A DNA stretch of 7,709 bases, from positions 1-7,709 of the forward strand of contig JAKALI010000174.1 in assembly GCA_021813195.1 (NCBI GenBank), written 5' to 3'. Below are positions 1-6,208 of the stretch, in pieces; position 1 is the stretch's first letter, and each line of letters starts with the position of its first letter. Both the position numbers and the translations under genes were made by a program. The notes beneath the pieces are model-generated. The model searched no databases. It saw only the letters and a program-made list of their open reading frames with translations, and was not told where the DNA came from. The stretch comes from Pseudomonadota bacterium. Lineage in GTDB: Bacteria; Pseudomonadota; Alphaproteobacteria; Rhizobiales; Hyphomicrobiaceae.

Positions 1-557
1 GCCAAGGCGGTACGGCCGTCGGCATCTGCGGCAAGGATGCCAATCTGATGATCGCCCGCAAGATCACCGAGATGCCGGATCCCAAAACCGGCGCGCTCGT
101 GCCTGTCGACCTGGGTTATGTCGGTGATCCGCATCAAGTGAATCCTCACATCGTTGACGTGATTTCGCGCTCGGATCTCATCCCGGTCATTGCGCCGATT
201 GGTGTGTCCCGCGAGGGCGAAACCCTAAATATCAACGCCGATAGTTTCGCTTCGGCGCTGGCTGCACGCATGAAGGCCAAACGTCTGCTGCTCCTGACGG
301 ATGTCGAGGGCGTACTCGACCGCGACGGTCGTCTCATCGAGGAGCTCACGATCGAGCAGGCCCGGGATCTCATCCGCAACGGCACCATCACCGGTGGGAT
401 GATTCCGAAAATCGAAGGCTGCATCGAGGTCGTCGAGGCGGGTGTGGAAGCCGTCGTCATTATCAACGGTAAGGTGCCGCACTGCGTGCTTCTGGAATTG
501 CTAACCGATCACGGTGCGGGCACGCTGCTTGGGCGACGGACGACCAAGAAGGCGTGA
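1..557 (+). CDS. argB: Acetylglutamate kinase (EC 2.7.2.8), 3' part, partial at left edge
   Basis: Phosphorylates N-acetyl-L-glutamate with ATP, the second step of arginine biosynthesis, in the cytoplasm. The reading frame is open from base 3 and gives about 184 residues, so roughly the N-terminal third of a normal ~300-residue enzyme is missing off the left edge. Recognisable family motifs in order are GGTAVGICGKDANLM at the edge, INADSFASALAARMKAKR (substrate/nucleotide region), LLLLTDVEGVLD, GGMIPKIEGCIEVVEAGV, and a terminal LLTDHGAGTLL that matches the usual C-terminus. The ATG at 48 is internal, because conserved AGK sequence precedes it in frame. The N-terminal helix that decides arginine feedback sensitivity is not visible. 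The gene converges on the PEBP gene with only 22 bases between stops and no convincing terminator. Identification is firm. Confidence 0.96.
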   Translation, partial: QGGTAVGICGKDANLMIARKITEMPDPKTGALVPVDLGYVGDPHQVNPHIVDVISRSDLIPVIAPIGVSREGETLNINADSFASALAARMKAKRLLLLTDVEGVLDRDGRLIEELTIEQARDLIRNGTITGGMIPKIEGCIEVVEAGVEAVVIINGKVPHCVLLELLTDHGAGTLLGRRTTKKA

Positions 558-579
558 CAGCGAAACGAACTAGTCCGGT

Positions 580-1047
580 TCAGGTCTTCTGATATGTGCC
601 GATGAGTTCCGCCTCTGCGAGGACATGCCCCGTCATGGCGGCGAGAAGGTCAGCTTTGGTGGGCCTGCCCAAATGGCCGAGGACGGTATCGAGCGCATAA
701 AGCTTGTGAAAGTAACGGTGACGGCCAATCGGCGGGCATGGCCCACCGTAGCCCGTCCGTTGCCAGTCATTGAGGCCGGACTTCGCTGGACTTGGTAAGG
801 ACGCAATTGCCTCATCGAGAGCGGATGTCGTTGCGGGTATGTCCCAGACCACCCAATGCACCCACGTGAGTTTGGGCGCAGCCGGATCTGGCGCATCCGG
901 ATCATCGACGATGAGTGCGAAGCTCTTTGTTGCTTCTGGCGCACCCTCCCACGTCAGCGGTGGCGAAACGTCCTCGCCCTGACAGGTGTACCTGCGGGGT
1001 ATGGGTGCCATGTGCTTGAATGCTGGAGAGGACAGTTTCAGTGTCAT
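580..1047 (-). CDS. YbhB/YbcL family Raf kinase inhibitor-like protein (PEBP)
   Basis: A 155-residue member of the phosphatidylethanolamine-binding protein fold, usual length for the bacterial YbhB/YbcL branch. Visible signatures are DPDAP (49-53), VHWVVWDIP (63-71), GYGGPCPP (99-106) and GRHRYFHKLYALD (108-120). Together these form the anion/ligand pocket of the family. There is no signal peptide, so it is probably cytoplasmic. The start MTLKLSSPAF is the customary family N-terminus, although the Shine-Dalgarno is weak. It lies 27 bases downstream of the small secreted-protein gene on the same strand, so the two could share a transcript. Bacterial members have no settled physiological function; the eukaryotic homologues bind Raf kinase, but that role should not be transferred here. 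Confidence 0.93.
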   Translation of the reverse strand: MTLKLSSPAFKHMAPIPRRYTCQGEDVSPPLTWEGAPEATKSFALIVDDPDAPDPAAPKLTWVHWVVWDIPATTSALDEAIASLPSPAKSGLNDWQRTGYGGPCPPIGRHRYFHKLYALDTVLGHLGRPTKADLLAAMTGHVLAEAELIGTYQKT

Positions 1048-1074
1048 GTCTCGCGATGTACCGTGGCGACGCTG

Positions 1075-1392
1075 CTAGCACACACTCGGTTCGCACAACT
1101 TGATCTCGAATTTCATGTGCGGCTGCTGACGCGTGAAGTCGTACTCGCGGCCGTCCAGACACGAGATACGTCCAGAAATGGCTACGCCTTCCCCCAATTG
1201 AAGTTCGCTGTAAGTCAGAACATCTGTCAAATCGCAGTTTTTCTCCGACTTCAACTGGTCCTTAAGCACTTGGCGCCAACGCGGATCGCTGGGCATCGGC
1301 AGCTTGCCCTCATCAGCCAGAGCAGGATGTAGCGCGGCGATACCGAAGGCGGTCAGGATGACGAGTGAGAGTAAAGAGTGCTGGCCGAACAT
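1075..1392 (-). CDS. Small secreted protein with four cysteines, hypothetical
   Basis: With the ATG at 1392 the product is 105 residues and begins with a clear type I signal peptide: a short n-region, a hydrophobic core (LLSLVILTAFGIAAL) and an ALA cleavage site near residue 26. The mature part of about 79 residues carries four cysteines (C53, C78, C100, C105), which would allow two disulfides in the periplasm. I recognise no family. A GGGAG sequence lies 4 bases before this ATG, slightly too close. An in-frame GTG at 1488 has a near-perfect AAGGAG 7 bases upstream and would add 32 residues before the signal peptide. I prefer 1392 because of the clean signal peptide, but the choice is open. 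The gene may be co-transcribed with the PEBP gene and is divergent from the universal stress protein gene. Confidence 0.68.
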   Translation of the reverse strand: MFGQHSLLSLVILTAFGIAALHPALADEGKLPMPSDPRWRQVLKDQLKSEKNCDLTDVLTYSELQLGEGVAISGRISCLDGREYDFTRQQPHMKFEIKLCEPSVC

Positions 1393-1699
1393 CGCGCTCC
1401 CATAGGCCCATCGGGTCGGATCTGGGATCGCGAAGGTACGCGGGGGAACGGGTGCGCGAATTCGCGAGTTTCGGGCGTCGCCTGTCACGGGATTGCTCCT
1501 TCCTGACTGGGTCGTAAGTTCATGCTCTATTGGCACGTGCGCGATCGCGAAACTTTGACCCCAATCAAGGTTGCAGCCTGCGTTTAAGCCAATAGTGTCT
1601 CAAAAATTAGCATGGGTCGGGTGCCGTGCGTTGGCTTCACACTCGTGCGGCCCGGACCTATAACGCGGTAGAGCCGCAGCCTCATCAAGGAGATCCGCC
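1393..1699. other. Divergent intergenic region with palindromes
   Basis: This 307-base stretch separates the minus-strand secreted-protein gene from the plus-strand usp gene (unless the former starts at 1488). It holds a perfect 12-base palindrome CGCGAATTCGCG at 1455-1466, GCACGTGC at 1533-1540, CGCGATCGCG at 1540-1549, and the FNR/FixK-like box at 1555-1568. No other gene is apparent. The palindromes could be operators, or simply products of GC-rich composition. Confidence 0.55.
1555..1568. promoter_or_regulatory. FNR/FixK-type binding site upstream of usp
   Basis: The sequence is TTGAC-CCCA-ATCAA, which matches the FNR/FixK consensus TTGAT-N4-ATCAA at nine of ten fixed positions with the correct 4-base spacer. 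If the site acts at the class II position (-41.5), transcription toward usp would begin near 1603, with a weak -10-like TAGTGT at 1593-1598 and a leader of about 97 bases. Universal stress protein genes are known FNR/Anr/FixK targets in several proteobacteria, which fits. Binding is inferred. Confidence 0.6.
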
Positions 1700-2140
1700 G
1701 TGTACACGCACATTATGATCGCCATCGACGGATCTGAACTCTCTGACCTGGCGCTGCGGCACGGGCTGGCGATCGCCAAGGCGTTTGGCTCAAGAGTTCA
1801 TCTCGTGCATGTCACGCCACCCTGGTCGAGCCTCGTCGTCGGCGATGCCGTGGTGATGTATCCGCCGGCCGACTACGAAGAGAGCATGGCGAAATCCGCT
1901 GCCAAAATTCTGGGTGCAGCTGTGGACAAGGCCGTCGCCGAGGGGATCCCATGTACCACGCAGCACGTGACGGACCCGCAAGCTCATAAGGGAATCGTCG
2001 ATGCCGCTAAGGAGCACGGCTGCGATCTCATCGTGATGGGGTCACATGGCCGGCATGGACTAGCCGGGCTCATGTTGGGGAGCGTCGCCACGAAGACGGT
2101 GACACATGCCCACGTGCCGGTGTTGATCTGCCGGAACTAA
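1700..2140 (+). CDS. Universal stress protein, UspA family
   Basis: A single-domain Usp of 146 residues, the standard length. The N-terminal strand IMIAIDGSE carries the conserved Asp (D10). The C-terminal ATP-binding signature G-x2-G-x9-G-S is complete: G114, G117, G127, S128 in GSHGRHGLAGLMLGS. It is followed by the typical VTHAHVPVLICR ending. It is therefore expected to be an ATP-binding cytoplasmic Usp that acts in stress survival. The start is a GTG at 1700, supported by AAGGAG at 1687-1692 with a 7-base gap; the internal ATG six codons in lacks this support. The FNR/FixK-like site at 1555-1568 suggests induction under low oxygen. The gene stands alone and converges on the 2192-2524 gene. 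Confidence 0.94.
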   Translation: MYTHIMIAIDGSELSDLALRHGLAIAKAFGSRVHLVHVTPPWSSLVVGDAVVMYPPADYEESMAKSAAKILGAAVDKAVAEGIPCTTQHVTDPQAHKGIVDAAKEHGCDLIVMGSHGRHGLAGLMLGSVATKTVTHAHVPVLICRN

Positions 2141-2154
2141 AGCTTGCGTGCCGC

Positions 2155-2183
2155 CAGCCCCGCGTGATTTGGTATGGGGGCTG
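2155..2183. terminator. Possible bidirectional hairpin between convergent genes
   Basis: CAGCCCC (2155-2161) pairs perfectly with GGGGCTG (2177-2183) around a 15-base loop. It lies just after the usp stop and just before the stop of the convergent small gene. There is no T-run on either side, so at most it is a weak or Rho-assisted terminator. Confidence 0.3.
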
Positions 2184-2191
2184 ATCCGACG

Positions 2192-2524
2192 TTACCAGCG
2201 CGCTGCGGCTTGACGGGCCTCCGCGACGGTCAGCGCCAGCAGGCCGGCCAAGGTGGAACGGCCCTCGCGCTCGGCCATCTGCTGCAATTCCTGCAGCAAG
2301 TCGGCGACGTAGCCCATGCGATCGGCGCTAGGAGGCAAAGGTGGGGCGCTAACTGGCTCCGCGTTCTCGCCAACGGCGCCGACCGAGTCCGTCAGGCGCG
2401 CACCCAGTGTGTCCGGGGAAAGTGGGTCGCAGGCTGTGTGCAGCGTGCCCAACGTCATCTCGTTGGTCTTCGCGGTCGCAGCCTCAAGTTCCTTTCCCAT
2501 GAGCCCTAGAACCCCATCGCGCAA
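2192..2524 (-). CDS. Hypothetical small protein with helical C-terminus
   Basis: The product is 110 residues. The N-terminal half is low in structure and ends in a proline-rich linker (PVSAPPLPPS, about 57-66). The C-terminal third (MGYVADLLQELQQMAEREG, from residue 70, then STLAGLLALTVAEA) looks like two amphipathic helices. I recall similar 'YVADLL-EL--MAE---STLAGLL-LA--EA' tails in short hypothetical proteins of Rhizobiales, but this is memory, not a search. The start is a TTG at 2524 preceded by GAGGA at a suitable distance; an ATG at 2500 (eight codons in) is the alternative. There is no signal peptide or membrane segment. The plus strand over the same bases is also open (2174-2509), but its product looks like a shadow. 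Function is unknown. Confidence 0.62.
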   Translation of the reverse strand: MRDGVLGLMGKELEAATAKTNEMTLGTLHTACDPLSPDTLGARLTDSVGAVGENAEPVSAPPLPPSADRMGYVADLLQELQQMAEREGRSTLAGLLALTVAEARQAAARW

Positions 2525-2576
2525 ATATATCCTCAGGTAGCAATCTAAACATTAACACAACTACAAGGAGATTTCT

Positions 2577-2642
2577 ATGGAGTTGAGCTTAGGCCGAGCA
2601 ACAATCCCCAGAACGTTGTGCTCGGCCCGTCACCACTGCTGA
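2577..2642 (+). CDS. Possible 21-residue micro-ORF upstream of groES promoter
   Basis: An ATG at 2577 sits 6 bases after a consensus AAGGAG (2565-2570), one of the best ribosome binding sites in the window, in an AT-rich patch. The frame encodes only 21 residues (starting MELSLGRATIPR) and stops at 2640-2642, ahead of the groES -35 element. A stable hairpin lies inside it. It could be a leader peptide, the start of a decayed gene, or chance. No homologue is recognised. Confidence 0.3.
   Translation: MELSLGRATIPRTLCSARHHC
2592..2627 (+). repeat. Inverted repeat / hairpin upstream of groES promoter
   Basis: GGCCGAGCA (2592-2600) pairs perfectly with TGCTCGGCC (2619-2627). After one bulged A, CAA (2602-2604) pairs with TTG (2616-2618), leaving an 11-base loop. 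No T-tract follows. It may be an mRNA structure, a Rho-type end for the micro-ORF transcript, or a DNA operator. Confidence 0.5.
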
Positions 2643-2659
2643 TCGCCAAACTCGCCACC

Positions 2660-2689
2660 TTGACACTGGGGCCCGGTCACTCCTATCTA
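2660..2689 (+). promoter_or_regulatory. groESL promoter, heat-shock type
   Basis: CTTGACA (TTGACA at 2660-2665) is followed after 18 bases by CCTATCTAA (TATCTA at 2684-2689). This resembles the alphaproteobacterial RpoH pattern CTTG-N-CTATNT and also fits sigma-70 at -35, so it may be read by both. The predicted transcription start falls at about 2696, directly at the CIRCE element. Confidence 0.72.
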
Positions 2690-2696
2690 AACTGTG

Positions 2697-2723
2697 TTAG
2701 CACTCAAGCCAATCGAGTGCTAA
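2697..2723. promoter_or_regulatory. CIRCE element, HrcA operator
   Basis: The arms TTAGCACTC (2697-2705) and GAGTGCTAA (2715-2723) are a perfect 9-base inverted repeat with the canonical 9-base spacer. This is the textbook CIRCE sequence bound by the HrcA repressor, whose activity depends on GroEL. It lies at the predicted transcription start of groES, 91 bases before its ATG. The repressor gene itself is not in the window. Confidence 0.97.
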
Positions 2724-2814
2724 CAACTGCCGGACCAATGGCCGCGATGACATCGTCGTCCTGGGCCGTCCGGCCAACATGGCATGAACCCGTCAAATCG
2801 GAGCCCCGTTTCCC

Positions 2815-3105
2815 ATGAAGTTCCGTCCCCTCCACGATCGCGTCGTCGTCAAGCGCGCCGACGCTGAAACCAAGTCTGCCGGCGGCATCATCATCCCCGA
2901 CACAGCCGGCGAAAAGCCCCAGCAGGGCGAAGTAATCGCCGTTGGCCCCGGAGCGCGCGACGAGTCCGGCAAGGTGGTCGCTCTTGATGTGAAGAAGGGC
3001 GACAAGGTGCTGTTCGGCAAATGGTCCGGCACCGAAGTCAAGATCGACGGCCAGGAGCTGTTGATCATGAAGGAGAGCGACATCATGGGCATCCTGGATG
3101 CCTGA
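2815..3105 (+). CDS. groES: Co-chaperonin GroES (Hsp10)
   Basis: A 96-residue protein of normal length that forms the heptameric lid of the GroEL folding chamber in the cytoplasm. The N-terminus [14 protein letters not shown] is the standard Cpn10 start. The mobile loop (about 17-32) includes the GroEL-contacting hydrophobic tripeptide in GGIIIP (23-28). The roof-loop and core regions [16 protein letters not shown] and the ending [17 protein letters not shown] sequence are present. The start ATG has GGAG 11 bases upstream. It is the first gene of the groESL operon, under the CIRCE/heat-shock promoter. Identification is certain. Confidence 0.98.
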   Translation: MKFRPLHDRVVVKRADAETKSAGGIIIPDTAGEKPQQGEVIAVGPGARDESGKVVALDVKKGDKVLFGKWSGTEVKIDGQELLIMKESDIMGILDA

Positions 3106-3128
3106 GTTGGACGCCGGCGACTGAGGCC

Positions 3129-3153
3129 ACGCCATACGGTTGCGCGGTGGCGT
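3129..3153 (+). other. Weak hairpin in groES-groEL intercistronic region
   Basis: ACGCCA (3129-3134) pairs with TGGCGT (3148-3153) across 13 bases. An alternative pairing is GCCAC (3126-3130) with GTGGC (3147-3151). The gap between the two genes is 130 bases. In Agrobacterium tumefaciens the groESL transcript is reported to be cleaved in this interval after heat shock, so a comparable processing site is possible, but the stem here is short. Confidence 0.3.
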
Positions 3154-3232
3154 TGCTCATCGTCCTTCTCAAAACACCTCCCATCTTTCGTCATCCCTGA
3201 ATTCTCCGAAACAACCCCAGCAGGAACCTTAA

Positions 3233-4876
<1,644 letters not shown>

Positions 4877-4898
4877 GCGTCAGTCCGCATCAGACCAG

Positions 4899-4930
4899 AA
4901 ACGCCCCAGGCTCGCTCCTGGGGCGTTTTG
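4899..4930 (+). terminator. Intrinsic terminator of groESL
   Basis: AAACGCCCCAGG (4899-4910) pairs perfectly with CCTGGGGCGTTT (4917-4928) around a 6-base loop. The right arm runs into TTTTG. It begins 22 bases after the groEL stop. The AAAA/TTTT symmetry means it could also stop the convergent minus-strand gene that ends at 4940. Confidence 0.93.
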
Positions 4931-4939
4931 ATTTCCAGC

Positions 4940-5374
4940 TCAGACTTTGGCGCCGAGTTGTTGAAATAGACTGTAGATGTCGAGCACATCCCCGTACTCG
5001 GCAAGCTTACCGTCTTGGATGCGAAATATATCGATGGCATCAAAGCTGTAGCGTTTGCCTGTTGCAGGGATACCAAGCCAGTCGCCCGTCTGGGTTCCGC
5101 CGTACGTGCCGAAGACCCACACGCGGTCCTGATCCACCGCTAGCTGCTTGACCTCGTGCGTAAAATCGGGCGACGCCTTGAACCAGGCTTCGACGAATTC
5201 CTGAAAGCCGGCACTCCCCTGGGGGACCAGCGGATTGTGCTGGATGTAGTCCGAGTGCAAATATGCATTCAGTTTCGTGAAGTCCTTCATGACAAAGTCG
5301 TTGGCGAATGCGGCGTGCTGCTGCGCGGGCTGCTGCGTGACTCGCGGGTCGGCGGGGGCTGTACCTGCATACAT
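4940..5374 (-). CDS. SnoaL-like / NTF2-fold protein (ester cyclase-type family)
   Basis: A 144-residue protein of the SnoaL-like polyketide-cyclase branch of the NTF2 superfamily, an alpha+beta-barrel fold. Family landmarks are an N-terminal helix region, YIQHNPLVPQG (43-53), the strand VWVFGTYGG (85-93), GDWLGIPATGK (97-107) and DIFRIQDGKLAEYGDVLD (115-132). The bacterial members are mostly of unknown substrate; true polyketide cyclisation should not be assumed. The ATG at 5374 has AGAGGA 7 bases upstream. No signal peptide is visible, though some relatives are secreted. It is divergent from the HxlR regulator 132 bases away, so it is probably that regulator's target. Confidence 0.88.
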   Translation of the reverse strand: MYAGTAPADPRVTQQPAQQHAAFANDFVMKDFTKLNAYLHSDYIQHNPLVPQGSAGFQEFVEAWFKASPDFTHEVKQLAVDQDRVWVFGTYGGTQTGDWLGIPATGKRYSFDAIDIFRIQDGKLAEYGDVLDIYSLFQQLGAKV

Positions 5375-5445
5375 GAGCTGATCCTCTCGTCATCCAGGGG
5401 TTGGGTTGCGAGTTGCGGACGTGACGTACACGTTACTGGTATTTT

Positions 5446-5474
5446 TTGTGAAGAAGGCACCTATCAATTATATT
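5446..5474 (+). promoter_or_regulatory. Predicted promoter of the HxlR-family gene
   Basis: TTGTGA (5446-5451) and TATATT (5469-5474) are separated by exactly 17 bases. This fits a sigma-70-type promoter with a start near 5481, about 26 bases before the ATG at 5507. No equally good promoter toward 5374 was found; a TTGATA is present on the minus strand at 5467-5462, but without a good -10. Confidence 0.5.
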
Positions 5475-5475
5475 A

Positions 5476-5489
5476 GTACCTTTCGGTAA
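5476..5489. promoter_or_regulatory. Candidate HxlR operator (inverted repeat)
   Basis: GTACC-TTTC-GGTAA contains the inverted repeat TACC/GGTA with a 4-base centre and overlaps the predicted transcription start of the regulator. A second imperfect copy of the pattern, GTTACTGGTA, lies at 5432-5441 upstream. HxlR-family proteins commonly bind such GTAC-type inverted repeats between divergent genes. The site is inferred from position and symmetry only. Confidence 0.4.
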
Positions 5490-5506
5490 CCTCAGCGGAT
5501 GGTGTC

Positions 5507-5878
5507 ATGAAATGGAACGCCTACGCCGCGATGTGTCCGACGCGACAGCTCTTGGACCGCATTGCGGATAAATGGATCGTGCTCGTGATCGGATTGCTGG
5601 CTGACGGGCCAAAGAGGTTCAGCCAGTTGAAACGTGCGATCGAGGGCATTTCGCAGAAAATGCTGTCGCAGACGCTGCGCGCGCTGGAAGCGGACGGCTT
5701 GCTAAGGCGTCGAGCATTCGCGACGGTGCCGGTCACCGTGGAGTACGAGCTCACACCACTCGGCCGTAGCCTCAATGAAGCGCTGATTCCGTTACGGACT
5801 TGGGCCTATGGGAATATGTCGCGCATTCTGAAGGCCCGCGAGACCACAAAACAGGCGCCGCGGGAATTTGCCTCCTGA
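5507..5878 (+). CDS. HxlR-family winged-helix transcriptional regulator
   Basis: A 123-residue regulator of the HxlR (DUF24, MarR-like) family. It has the N-terminal signature CPTRQLLDRIADKW starting at C10, a winged helix-turn-helix at about 37-68 (RFSQLKRAIEGISQKMLSQT followed by LRALEADGLLRR), and a wing and closing helix with VEYELTPLGRSL (78-89). The single Cys before the dimer helix is the position used for redox or electrophile sensing in characterised members such as YodB, HypR and QorR. Such sensing is plausible here but unproven. The Shine-Dalgarno is weak. Its divergent placement beside the SnoaL-like gene points to local control of that gene and autoregulation. Confidence 0.92.
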   Translation: MKWNAYAAMCPTRQLLDRIADKWIVLVIGLLADGPKRFSQLKRAIEGISQKMLSQTLRALEADGLLRRRAFATVPVTVEYELTPLGRSLNEALIPLRTWAYGNMSRILKARETTKQAPREFAS

Positions 5879-6208
5879 TGCCAACACCGAGGGCCGGTGC
5901 CTCTGGTCAAGCAGCAAATGAGAGCCGAACGTTGTTGGTTACGGGTCCCCTGTTGTGCTGGGCACGCCTGACGGCCGCACAGTTAGGCTGCTCGGATCTG
6001 TGCATGTTTGGCGACGCAAGCGGTTCGATGGGATTTGGTGCGGGCTAATTCTCGATCTGCGCGCTATTTGGCGAACTGAGCTTCGCATCGCTCAATTGCA
6101 AAGCCATCGGCTGTTTAAAGTCCATAGGCTGCGTTCACCAGACCAATTCGGATGTGGCGCTGTCAAACAATTGGTGGCTCGACATTGACATCAGAACATT
6201 CCGCGCGG
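5879..6208. other. Gene-free stretch between convergent genes
   Basis: Between the stop of the HxlR gene and the stop of the protease gene lie 330 bases. I see no credible ORF, tRNA, IS end, direct repeat or classical terminator here. Short open frames (for example 5955-6188, plus) give no recognisable protein. It may hold 3' untranslated regions or decayed sequence. Confidence 0.5.

Noticed and set aside
2174..2509. A 111-codon plus-strand frame over the small hypothetical gene
   Set aside because: It has no good ribosome binding site, and its composition (Gly/Arg/Gln-rich) is that of a shadow. The minus frame has a plausible SD and helical tail.
5880..5910. Hairpin-like GC-rich sequence after the HxlR gene as a terminator
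   Set aside because: The arms (CCGAGGGC and GCCTCTGG) contain three mismatches in eight pairs and no T-run follows.
5879..6208. Possible tRNA, IS remnant or attachment site between the HxlR gene and the protease
   Set aside because: No cloverleaf, terminal inverted repeats, target duplication or transposase fragment could be found by eye.
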